Source of the DNA: Streptomyces sp. H27-H5
GTDB lineage: Bacteria > Actinomycetota > Actinomycetes > Streptomycetales > Streptomycetaceae
Length of the DNA: 64,000 bases
NCBI RefSeq assembly: GCF_026627505.1
Contig: NZ_JAPNLK010000003.1
Coordinates: forward strand, 91,010 to 155,009
Direction: 5' to 3'
Part shown: piece after piece, positions 23,648 through 30,899 of the stretch
Numbering within the stretch: position 1 is the first letter of the stretch
How the letters are laid out: every line of letters starts with the position of its first letter
Notes under the pieces: model-generated
What the model was told of the DNA's origin: nothing
What the model saw: the letters and a program-made list of their open reading frames with translations, nothing else
Database searches by the model: none
Made by a program: the position numbers and the translations under genes

Positions 23648-24183
23648 TAGCGGGCCACCCGCGCCCGGTTCCCGCACGCGCCCGCCACGCACCACCGCCG
23701 CCGCGGGTGCGCCGGGAGGAACAGCAGCACGCACTCCGCCCCCTCGCACTCCCGCACCTCCCCCACCCGCGGCCCGGTGAGCAGTTCCGCCACCGCCTCG
23801 GCGAGTTCCGCCGCGAGGCGCGCCGCCGGGTCGGCGGCCGGGCGCCGGCGATCGGCCGCCAGCCCGGCCCCGGCGGTCCAGGTCAGCTCCCGGTGGGCGG
23901 GGGCGCCCGCCAGGGCGGCGTTCAGCACGCGCAGCGCGTCGACCGGCGGCCGCTCACCGCCCCGTACGGCGGCCAACGCGGCCCGCGCCGCCTCCCGTAC
24001 CGCGACCACCGCGGCCACCTCGGCCTCCCCGACCCCGCCGGCGACCGACCCCAACCGCCCGTCCTGTTCGGCCAACCACCCGGACAGGCCCTCGGGTTCG
24101 GCGATGAGGTCCCCGTCGGCGGGACGGGTGTTCAGCAGGTCGAGCGCGAGGTGCTCGCCGATCAGCGGAAAGTTCACAGTCAC
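23626..24183 (-). CDS. CGNR zinc-finger (ABATE-domain) regulator
   Basis: A 185-aa putative transcription factor. The N-terminal ABATE-type ligand/stress domain has FPLIGEHLALDLLNTRPADG. The C-terminal zinc ribbon carries Cys146, Cys151, Cys165 and Cys170 ending in the diagnostic CGNR, followed by the basic helix ARVARYYARRR. Such proteins are common in actinobacteria beside an enzyme gene transcribed divergently, which is the case here. GTG 24183 or GTG 24177 may be the start; no Shine-Dalgarno sequence is obvious and the mRNA may be leaderless. Its 3' end overlaps the convergent membrane-protein gene. Confidence 0.85.
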   Translation of the reverse strand: MTVNFPLIGEHLALDLLNTRPADGDLIAEPEGLSGWLAEQDGRLGSVAGGVGEAEVAAVVAVREAARAALAAVRGGERPPVDALRVLNAALAGAPAHRELTWTAGAGLAADRRRPAADPAARLAAELAEAVAELLTGPRVGEVRECEGAECVLLFLPAHPRRRWCVAGACGNRARVARYYARRRA

Positions 24184-24187
24184 ACAG

Positions 24188-24240
24188 CTAATGCTACCCA
24201 ATCCCCTTGACCCATTAGCCCTGCTCCCCGAGACTAATGG
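24188..24240. promoter_or_regulatory. CTAATG repeat array between the CGNR and hydrolase genes
   Basis: Three copies of a CTAATG/CATTAG element (24188-24193, 24213-24218, 24234-24239). The last two form an inverted repeat CCATTAG...CTAATGG with 15-nt spacing. A TTGACC (24207-24212) lies between them and may be a -35 box toward the hydrolase. A candidate operator for the CGNR regulator. Confidence 0.45.
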
Positions 24241-24264
24241 AACAAGCACCCCAGGAGGCATGTG

Positions 24265-25125
24265 ATGACCGTGGCCCGCATCCAGCACCGCACCGTCGAC
24301 GTGGACGGCGTCACCGTCGCCTACCGCGAGAGCGGCCCGGCCGACGCCCCCGTACTGCTGCTCCTGCACGGCTTCCCGACCTCCTCCCACCAGTTCACCC
24401 GCCTCATGGACGCCCTGGCCGACACCCCGTACCGGCTCATCGCCCCCGACTATCCCGGCTTCGGCCGGACCGAGACCCCGAACGGGTTCACGTACTCCTT
24501 CGACCGGCTCGCGGACATCGTCGAGGGCTTCACCGACGCCCTCGCCCTGGACCGCTTCGCGCTGTACGTCTTCGACTTCGGCGCCCCGGTCGGCCTGCGG
24601 GTCGCCGCGCGGCGACCGGAGCGGGTGACGGGCCTCATCGTGCAGAACGGCAACGCGTACGAGGAGGGACTGTCGGACGCGGCCCGCGAGTTCGCCGGGC
24701 TGCGCCGGGAGGTCCCCGGCGACGAGGAGAAGGTCCGCGGACTGTTCACCGAGGAGGGCACCCGCTTCCAGTACGAGACCGGGGTCGCCGACACCGCGCT
24801 GATCTCCCCGGACTCCTGGACCCTGGACCAACACCACCTCGCCCGCCCCGGCCGCGCGGACGCCCAGGCCGACCTGGCCTTCGACTACGCGTCGAACTTC
24901 GCCCACTACCCCGCCTGGCAGGCATGGCTCCGCTCGGCGCGACTCCCCGTCCTGGTCCTCTGGGGCGCGGGCGACCCCTTCTTCACCCCGGCCGGAGCCA
25001 AGGCGTACCTGCGGGACGTGCCGGACGCGGAGGTACACGTCATCGAGGGCGCGGGCCACTTCGCCCTGGAAACCCACCTCCCCACCATCGCCCCCCTGAT
25101 CGCGGCCTTCCTCCCCACCCTCTGA
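24265..25125 (+). CDS. Alpha/beta-hydrolase with Asp nucleophile (haloalkane dehalogenase/epoxide hydrolase-like)
   Basis: A 286-aa cytosolic alpha/beta-hydrolase. The oxyanion motif LLLHGFPTSSHQF is followed by PDYPGFGRTETP. The nucleophile elbow reads VFDFGAPVG with Asp104 where serine hydrolases have Ser, as in haloalkane dehalogenases and epoxide hydrolases. The charge-relay His is about residue 265 in GAGHFALET. It should therefore act through an alkyl-enzyme ester on a halide or epoxide; the natural substrate cannot be told from sequence. ATG at 24265 has AGGAGG 6 nt upstream. Likely controlled by the divergent CGNR protein. Confidence 0.87.
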   Translation: MTVARIQHRTVDVDGVTVAYRESGPADAPVLLLLHGFPTSSHQFTRLMDALADTPYRLIAPDYPGFGRTETPNGFTYSFDRLADIVEGFTDALALDRFALYVFDFGAPVGLRVAARRPERVTGLIVQNGNAYEEGLSDAAREFAGLRREVPGDEEKVRGLFTEEGTRFQYETGVADTALISPDSWTLDQHHLARPGRADAQADLAFDYASNFAHYPAWQAWLRSARLPVLVLWGAGDPFFTPAGAKAYLRDVPDAEVHVIEGAGHFALETHLPTIAPLIAAFLPTL

Positions 25126-25138
25126 CCGAGTCGCGCGA

Positions 25139-25206
25139 AGCGCCCCCGGCTCCGCCGGGCTTCCGGGGCTCCGCCCCGCGCCTCAAACGCCGGCGGGGCT
25201 GGATTG
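25139..25206. repeat. Dispersed Streptomyces intergenic repeat (GC-rich, CTCAAACGCCGG type)
   Basis: Contains CCGGGGCTCCGCCCCGCG followed by CCTCAAACGCCGGCGGGGC, a motif I recall from many intergenic gaps of Streptomyces genomes. It includes nested short hairpins (GGGGC TCC GCCCC; CCCCGGC TCC GCCGGG). Here it lies between convergent genes and may act as a terminator. This is the only copy seen in the window. Confidence 0.6.
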
Positions 25207-25234
25207 GCCGGACCGGCCCACCGCCCGGCCAGGG

Positions 25235-26131
25235 CTACGGTCCCGCCGGCGCCCTCCCCGTAAGCGCCGCCAGGCTCGCCCGTACGTGGTTCATGTGCGC
25301 CCGCATCTCGTCCTGCGCCTCCTCGTGCTCCCGCAGGACCCGTTCCGTCTCCCGCCCGACCCGTTCCTCCCGCACCCGCGCCTGCGCCAGCACCTCCGAC
25401 GCCCGGGCCTCGGCGTCCTCCTGCCCGTGCCGCGCCGACTCCTCCGCCTCGGCGAAGGCCCGCCGCGCGTCCGCCAGCCGCGCCTCGGCGTGGCGTTCCA
25501 GCTCCGCGTTCCGGGCTTCCAGTTCGGCTTCCCGCGCCGCCAGTTCGCGTTCGGCCGCGTCCCGGCGGTCCGCGTGTTCCTGCTCGCGTTCCGCCAGCAG
25601 TTCCTCCGACCGGCGGCGCGTCTCGACGAGGGAGGCGTGCGCGTCCGACCGCCAGGCCGCCGCGTCGTCCCGGGCCTCGCCCAGGGCGTCGTCCGCCTCG
25701 CGGCGCGCCCGCAGCAGTCCTTGTCGGGCCCGGACCTCCGTCTGTTCCCGTACCGCTTCCGCGTCCTGCCGCGCCAGTTCGGTCACCCGGTCCGCGTGTG
25801 CCTCGGCGGCGCCCTGGGTGGCGAACACGTCGGCGCGCGCGTCCGCGCGTACGCAGTCCGCCTCCTCCTGTGCGAGCAGCAGGATCCGCCGGGCCCGTTC
25901 GCTCAGGTCGTCGTACGTCTGCGGGGTCAGCGTGGCGACCTGCTCGCGCAGCCGCTCCGCCTCCGTCTCCATCTGCTTGGCCAGGACGGTCAACCGTGCC
26001 ACTCGCTCCCAGGCCTCGTCCCGGCTGCCCGACAGGCGCACGAGGTACCGGTCGACCTCTTCCGGCCGGTAACCGCGGCCGCGCACGGTCGCCAAACCCT
26101 GGGGACCGTGAGGTGACATGGGTGCACTCAT
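25235..26131 (-). CDS. DivIVA/FilP-like coiled-coil protein (cellulose-binding protein family)
   Basis: A 298-aa cytoskeletal-type protein. The N-terminal RGYRPEEVDRYL motif resembles the DivIVA family membrane-curvature segment. It is followed by an almost continuous Ala/Arg/Glu coiled coil from about 30 to 285 (AEAHADRVTELARQDAEAV...). Streptomyces relatives such as FilP are annotated as cellulose-binding proteins but act as intermediate-filament-like scaffolds. A role in hyphal tip or cell-shape organisation is inferred. ATG 26131 has GAGAGG 9 nt upstream; ATG 26119 is an alternative. It follows the SUKH operon but is separated from it by a strong hairpin. Confidence 0.78.
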   Translation of the reverse strand: MSAPMSPHGPQGLATVRGRGYRPEEVDRYLVRLSGSRDEAWERVARLTVLAKQMETEAERLREQVATLTPQTYDDLSERARRILLLAQEEADCVRADARADVFATQGAAEAHADRVTELARQDAEAVREQTEVRARQGLLRARREADDALGEARDDAAAWRSDAHASLVETRRRSEELLAEREQEHADRRDAAERELAAREAELEARNAELERHAEARLADARRAFAEAEESARHGQEDAEARASEVLAQARVREERVGRETERVLREHEEAQDEMRAHMNHVRASLAALTGRAPAGP

Positions 26132-26193
26132 CCTGAAGCGCCTCTCTCGCGGGGATTCCTGTCAAGGATGCGTCATTTGCGAGCAGAAGCCGG

Positions 26194-26238
26194 AATGGCC
26201 GGGCCGGAACCCCGTTCGAGGGTTCCGGCCCGGCCATT
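26194..26238 (-). terminator. Terminator of the SUKH operon
   Basis: Perfect 18-bp stem (AATGGCCGGGCCGGAACC and complement) with a 9-nt loop, 16 nt past the stop at 26255. Confidence 0.8.
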
Positions 26239-26254
26239 CACACCGACCCTCGGG

Positions 26255-28531
26255 TCAGAGGAGTCCGTCCCACATCTGTTCCAGCAGCACCGACCACCAG
26301 CTCTCCGGCGATGCCAGCGCCGCGCTGTCGAGGCCCGCCAGATTCGTCTGGAAATCGACCGTCCAGCGTCCCGCCTGCTCGGGCGTCAGGTGCTGGCGCA
26401 GCCGCCACATGTGCCCCAGCATCGCCAGCGACCGCACGAACTGCGGCAGGCTGGAGTTGACGAACTGCGGCGGTACCGGCGCACCGCCCGGCCCGGCCTC
26501 CACCGGGACCGCCACGATGTGCGCCGTCCCGTACTGCACGCAGAGCGCCTTGCCGAAGTCGCTTCCGACGACGAGGTACGAGCCCGCGTCCGACGCCGGC
26601 TGCACCTGCCGCTGCGCCGCCAACTCGGCGAGTGTCGGCACCGGCTGGCCGGGCACGGCCTGCGCCCAGAAGAACGGGCCGAAGTCCACCGGCAGTCCCG
26701 ACCACATGAGGGTCTGCGCCACGATCTCCGGCACGCCCTGTCGGGACACGGCCCGCTGGTCGAAGCGGAACACGCCCTGCGGGCCGAACGCCCCGGCCAG
26801 CTCCTGGGCGATCGCGTCCAACGGGATCGCCGGCTGGAGCGGGACCTGCGGCAGCGGGGCCCGTACCGGTGCGGGGCGCGCCGGACCGTCCGCCACCTGG
26901 TGGAGTTCGCTCTGGTGGGTGATGAGGTGGCGCATGCCCTGCTGACGGCTCGCGTGGTCCGTTCCGTACGGGGCCACGCTCGTGATCCGGACCTGGGGCC
27001 AGGTCTCGCGGATCATCCGCGCGCAGTAGCCGCCGGGCAGCTCGCAGGACCCCAACTCCGTGTGTAGTTCCAGCACCTGCTGCGGCGGCACGTTCATGGC
27101 GCGCAGCTCGTGCAGGATCTGCCACTCGGGGTGCGGGGTGCCGGGCGCCGAGCGGCGGATCAGCTGCTGCTCGGAGCCGTCGGGCGCGCGGTAGCGCAGC
27201 ACGGCCTGGTAACCGGGGCCGACGGTGGGCACGCCGGACGCGGCGGGCGCCGGTGCCATGGGCTGCGGCGCCGGACCGACGGGCGCGCCGGGCGGACCGG
27301 GCGGCTGGGGTGCGCCGGGGCCGGCGAGCATCGTCGCGGCGTGGTGCGGCGTCCCGCCCCCGGGAGTACCGGGAGCCCCGGGCGCGCCGGGAGGCCTCGG
27401 CGGCTGTACGACGGCCGGACCCGCCAACATCGTCGCGGCATGGTCGATCCCCGCGCCGGAAGAACCGGCGGAACCGGAACCACCGGGCGCACCCGGAGCC
27501 CCGGGCGGACCCGGAGGCGTCGGCGCACCCGGACCCGCCGGACCCACACCCGGACCCGCGAGCATCGTCGCGGCATGGTCCACCCCACCACCGGGCGCAC
27601 CCGGCGGTCGCGGCGGGACGGGCGGCTGTCCGGGAGCGGAGGCTCCGGGCGCTCCGGGCGGCCCGGGCGGGCTCACGGACGCGCCCGAACCCGGCCGGGA
27701 GAGCTGGGCCTTGCTCGTCGGCGCGTCGGCGATGTCACCCGCGTCCGGCCCGTGCCCCAGGGCGGGCACGACCGCGGTCCGCGGCAGCCGGCTGCCACCG
27801 GCCATGAGCTGTGTCTGCGCGTCGGGGGCCGCCGCGGCCGGCGCGTCCTCCAGGTCCGACCCGGACAGCGGCGGCGCGAACACCGTCGCCGGCAGGGGTA
27901 CGGAGCCCTCGTCCGCGCCGGAGTTCACATCGGTGCCGGCCCACGGCGTGGCCCCGACCGGGACCCCGTCGTTGGCGGTCGGCTCGTACGGGACCTCGCC
28001 GCCGCGCCGCAACGGCACGACGTCGCCGGGGGCGTCCGGCGCCGGGGTGGCGGGAGCGGAAGGGCTCCCGAGCGCGTCGACGGACTCCGCCGGAGCGGCT
28101 CCCCCATCCGACGACGGGCCCGCGTCCGACGAGGCCTCGGCCGGTGCCCGCGGGATCCCCGCACGGTCCGCCGCCTCCTGCAACCACTCGGGGGGGCTCA
28201 GCATGAACGAGGTCTGTTCCGAGTCGATCCGCGGCGGCGGAACCGAAGCCTCCGAGCCCGCCGGAGCGGTCGCGGCCCCGTACTCCTCCTCGTACCGCCG
28301 GATCACCTCACCCACCGGCAGCCCCGGCCACAGCGTCACCTCACCGCTGTCCCGCGCGATGACCAGCCGCTGCCGGCCGCCACCGGACACCGGACCGGCC
28401 GCCCGGTCCTCGGCCCACACCACGAAGCCCAGCCCGAACTCCCGCACCCGCACCTCACGGTGCTGGTACGCGGGCACGTCCCCGTTGATCCACTCCTCGG
28501 CGCGTTCCTGCGCCTGTGCGAACGTCACCAT
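26255..28531 (-). CDS. Multi-domain toxin-immunity fusion: Imm35-like + nucleic-acid deaminase-like + SUKH-4
   Basis: A 758-aa modular protein. Residues 1-85 (AQERAEEWINGDVPA...GEVTLWPGLPVGEVIRRYEEEYG) resemble the Imm35/YrhB immunity fold. A long Pro/Gly linker (about 90-430) contains three AATMLAGP repeats (near 318, 365 and 400). Residues about 435-540 resemble XOO_2897-type deaminases: His467-Pro-Glu469 (HPEWQIL) and Cys496-x6-Cys503 (SCELPGGYC) supply a plausible zinc site and catalytic Glu. The last 190 residues match SUKH-4 (GSYLVVGSDFGKALCV, FVRSLAMLGHMWRL, WSVLLEQMWDGLL). No signal peptide or export domain is seen. ATG 28531 has GGAGGGG 10 nt upstream, inside the end of the preceding gene 7 nt away, implying coupling. 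Whether the deaminase is active is unknown. Confidence 0.8.
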   Translation of the reverse strand: MVTFAQAQERAEEWINGDVPAYQHREVRVREFGLGFVVWAEDRAAGPVSGGGRQRLVIARDSGEVTLWPGLPVGEVIRRYEEEYGAATAPAGSEASVPPPRIDSEQTSFMLSPPEWLQEAADRAGIPRAPAEASSDAGPSSDGGAAPAESVDALGSPSAPATPAPDAPGDVVPLRRGGEVPYEPTANDGVPVGATPWAGTDVNSGADEGSVPLPATVFAPPLSGSDLEDAPAAAAPDAQTQLMAGGSRLPRTAVVPALGHGPDAGDIADAPTSKAQLSRPGSGASVSPPGPPGAPGASAPGQPPVPPRPPGAPGGGVDHAATMLAGPGVGPAGPGAPTPPGPPGAPGAPGGSGSAGSSGAGIDHAATMLAGPAVVQPPRPPGAPGAPGTPGGGTPHHAATMLAGPGAPQPPGPPGAPVGPAPQPMAPAPAASGVPTVGPGYQAVLRYRAPDGSEQQLIRRSAPGTPHPEWQILHELRAMNVPPQQVLELHTELGSCELPGGYCARMIRETWPQVRITSVAPYGTDHASRQQGMRHLITHQSELHQVADGPARPAPVRAPLPQVPLQPAIPLDAIAQELAGAFGPQGVFRFDQRAVSRQGVPEIVAQTLMWSGLPVDFGPFFWAQAVPGQPVPTLAELAAQRQVQPASDAGSYLVVGSDFGKALCVQYGTAHIVAVPVEAGPGGAPVPPQFVNSSLPQFVRSLAMLGHMWRLRQHLTPEQAGRWTVDFQTNLAGLDSAALASPESWWSVLLEQMWDGLL

Positions 28532-28538
28532 CGCGCCG

Positions 28539-29534
28539 TCACCCCTCCACCGGCGCGGAACCCGCCACCGGAACCGAACGAGCGAATCCGCCGTCCACCA
28601 TCAGACCGGCCACCGTCTCCAGCTCCGGCGGGTTACCCGCCAAACGTTCGAGAAAGGCGTCGAAATCGGCACCGCACGGCAGCAACAGTCGCTCCACGCG
28701 CTCCTGCACCGACCAGCCGTCCCGGTCGCGCGCGTCGTCGTACGGAGAGAACCACACGGAGCCGATCCCCTCGCCCTTCACCTTCACCGCGAGCAGACCG
28801 CCCTGCGCGAAGGCCACGCACAGGTAGTCCTTCGTCAGGTGGTCCCGCAGACACTTGTTGACGTAGACGAGGTCGTTGACCGCCGCTTCCTCGCGCACCG
28901 TGAAGAACGGCTGGTCGACCAGCACCCCGAGGTCCACGTCCAGGCCCCCGCCCACCGGCGCGCAGCCGCCCGCCGCCTTCAGGAACGACCGGTACGCCTC
29001 CGGCAGCCGGTAGCCGAGGTCCTCCTCGACGCCCTGCACCTGCTGCTCGGACACCGACACCACCGTCTTCGGCAGCCCCAGGTGCGCCGGGCGCACTTCC
29101 TGGAGGGGTCGCGTGCCGCGCTTCTCGTGGTCCACGGGCGCCGTCGCCAGGCCCGCGTGGTGCCGCAGCAGCGCCTTCACCTCGACGGGGACCAGCTCCA
29201 TCCGCCGCGAACCGGCCACGTGGTGCCAGGTCCATCCGTGCGGGGTCGCCACCGGGCCGACGGTGTCCCACAGCTCGTGGCCCGCCTCCCGCATCGCCGC
29301 GTTGGCGGACACGTAGTCCGTCAGGCGCAGCTCGTCCACGCCGAAGCCCTCCGGCGGCTCGGCGATCTCCACCGCGGCGCGCGCGTAGGGCGAGAAATCG
29401 GGATGCCCGTCCCCGCTGATCCGTACTCCGTGGGGATGCCGAGCGGCCCGGACCGGGTCCGGGAAATGCACGACCTGCCCCGAGTAAGCGGCGTTGGGTG
29501 GCGCGGCCTGCTGCCCGAGCCGACCTGTCGTCAT
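28539..29534 (-). CDS. HNH/Endo VII (WHH)-type nuclease domain fused to a SUKH (SMI1/KNR4) domain
   Basis: A 331-aa fusion. Residues about 34-130 match the WHH nuclease toxins: HPHGVRISGDGHPDFSPYA, then TWHHVAGSRRMELVP with the catalytic-type W103-H104-H105, and RHHAGLA. Residues about 155-330 form a SUKH/SMI1 domain (VEEDLGYRLPEAYRSFLKAAGG, VNDLVYVNKCLRDHL, CVAFAQGGLLAVKV). In polymorphic toxin systems these modules are normally separate toxin and antidote proteins; here they share one chain. It is the first gene of a two-gene operon (7-nt gap to the next ATG). ATG 29534 has AGGGGG 8 nt upstream. Confidence 0.8.
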   Translation of the reverse strand: MTTGRLGQQAAPPNAAYSGQVVHFPDPVRAARHPHGVRISGDGHPDFSPYARAAVEIAEPPEGFGVDELRLTDYVSANAAMREAGHELWDTVGPVATPHGWTWHHVAGSRRMELVPVEVKALLRHHAGLATAPVDHEKRGTRPLQEVRPAHLGLPKTVVSVSEQQVQGVEEDLGYRLPEAYRSFLKAAGGCAPVGGGLDVDLGVLVDQPFFTVREEAAVNDLVYVNKCLRDHLTKDYLCVAFAQGGLLAVKVKGEGIGSVWFSPYDDARDRDGWSVQERVERLLLPCGADFDAFLERLAGNPPELETVAGLMVDGGFARSVPVAGSAPVEG

Positions 29535-29662
29535 GGCGGTAGCCCCCTGCTGGATCTGGCTGGTTCACCACAGCCTATGTGCTCGGGCAAGGGGCTCACC
29601 CGCAGCCGAAGCAGCATGCCGGCTACACCCCCTCACATGGGGTGGGAAGAGCCGAATTGATA

Positions 29663-29672
29663 CGAATATTCG
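29663..29672. promoter_or_regulatory. AT-rich palindrome in the divergent SUKH promoter region
   Basis: CGAATATTCG, preceded by TTGATA (29657-29662), lies midway in the 241-bp gap between the two divergent SUKH gene pairs. A consensus TTGACA is also present at 29700-29705. The patch is distinctly AT-richer than its surroundings. Promoter or operator function is inferred. Confidence 0.35.
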
Positions 29673-29775
29673 ACCCCGCTTCCCCACCACAGGGGACATT
29701 TGACAGGCTGTCCCCGCAGCACGGGGGCGTGCGCGACAGCGGCCCGCACCGCCGCCACGGGAGGGAACACGCAGC

Positions 29776-30306
29776 ATGCAGAACACGGCAACACGCACAG
29801 ACCGGACGGAACCGACGGAAGCCGGCCCCGCCGGCGATCCCCGCCTGCGCTGGAGCAGCACCGACGGCCCCGCCGTCCCCGTGCTCCGCTTCCGGCGCGA
29901 CGGCATCCTCCCCACCGTCGCCGCCGCCCTGTCCGTACGCGGGGAGACCCTCACCGGCACCGCCGGGAAGGCCGACCAGCCACCCGTGCTGCACCCGCTC
30001 GTCCAGGACTTCCTCGACACCCTCACCAGCGGACAGCGGGAACGGTTCACCGGCCGATGCCCGGAAGCGATGCTCCTTTCCCGCCATCTCGCCGGCGTCG
30101 AGGGCGCCCGCAGCAAGCGCGCCTCCCGCAAGCCGCTGACGGCGAGCGAGGCGCGCCGTTCCCTGAAACAGGCCAGGATCACCGCCCGCCGCATCCGCGA
30201 GGACGGCGACCCGCTCCACGGGACCTACGCGCCCCCGTGCCGCTCCTGCGACGCCCTCCTCGCCCACTTCGGCGTACGTTCCGTCGACCTCACCCACTCC
30301 GAGTAG
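29776..30306 (+). CDS. YwqJ-type putative deaminase
   Basis: A 176-aa protein with the two deaminase-superfamily zinc motifs: Cys95-Pro-Glu97 (GRCPEAM) and Cys155-x2-Cys158 (PPCRSCDALL). These are separated by a basic helical insert and followed by LLAHFGV. This matches the YwqJ-like deaminase family, known as toxin tips of WXG/LXG or Rhs proteins. Here it stands alone: the N-terminus is short, charged and lacks any WXG, LXG, PAAR or signal sequence. ATG 29776 has GGAGGG 10 nt upstream. The SUKH-3 gene follows after 5 nt, the arrangement expected of toxin and immunity protein. The target (free nucleotide, RNA or DNA) is unknown. Confidence 0.8.
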   Translation: MQNTATRTDRTEPTEAGPAGDPRLRWSSTDGPAVPVLRFRRDGILPTVAAALSVRGETLTGTAGKADQPPVLHPLVQDFLDTLTSGQRERFTGRCPEAMLLSRHLAGVEGARSKRASRKPLTASEARRSLKQARITARRIREDGDPLHGTYAPPCRSCDALLAHFGVRSVDLTHSE

Positions 30307-30311
30307 CCGCC

Positions 30312-30830
30312 ATGAGCACCTCGTCCCCCTCGTCCGCCTCCTACGACCGTTCCTCGGCGACCCGTTTCCCGGGGCCGGTGGACTCCGCGCTGCGCACCGC
30401 CGGTTGGGAGCCGGGCCGCTGGGACATCAAGCAGGCCGAGTACTGGGCCGACGCCCTGCGCGACCACACCACCCCCGCCGGGCACCGGCACACCGTCTTC
30501 CCGGCGGCCGTCGAGGCCTGGGCCGAGTTCGGCGGTCTGACCGTGGCCGGGCCCGGGCCCGGCCGTCAGATAGCCCCCGCCCGCGTACGCCTGGACCCGC
30601 TCACCGGGCTCCACCTGGCCCGCACCTTCTGCGACCTCGGCCGCGCCCTGTCGACCGAGCTGAGCCCGCTCGGCTCCGAGACCGACGGCGGCTCGCACCT
30701 CGCCATCGACCGCGAGGGCCGTGTCTACGGCATCGACCACACCGGCGACTGGTTCCTCGGCGCGAGCCTCGACGAGGCGCTGGCCCTGCTCCTCACGGGT
30801 CTCCAGCCGGTCCGTCTCACCACGGGCTGA
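30312..30830 (+). CDS. SUKH-3 family immunity protein
   Basis: A 172-aa acidic protein with the SUKH-3 pattern: ALRTAGWEPGRW at the start, VEAWAEFGGLTV, then LSPLGSETDGGSHLAIDREGRVYGID and a C-terminal GASLDEALALLLTGL helix. SUKH proteins bind and neutralise nucleic-acid-targeting toxins. It follows the YwqJ-type deaminase by 5 nt without its own strong ribosome site, so translation is probably coupled and it is the likely antidote. Cytosolic; no signal peptide. Confidence 0.82.
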   Translation: MSTSSPSSASYDRSSATRFPGPVDSALRTAGWEPGRWDIKQAEYWADALRDHTTPAGHRHTVFPAAVEAWAEFGGLTVAGPGPGRQIAPARVRLDPLTGLHLARTFCDLGRALSTELSPLGSETDGGSHLAIDREGRVYGIDHTGDWFLGASLDEALALLLTGLQPVRLTTG

Positions 30831-30841
30831 CCCCGGTCGGG

Positions 30842-30868
30842 GGTCGGGGGCCGCCCGCTCCCCCGACC
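30842..30868 (+). terminator. Hairpin after the SUKH-3 gene
   Basis: 9-bp stem GGTCGGGGG / CCCCCGACC with a 9-nt loop, 11 nt past the stop and between convergent genes. Confidence 0.5.
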
Positions 30869-30899
30869 TCCGGGTGCCCGCGTGCGGGGAAGTCGTCCC

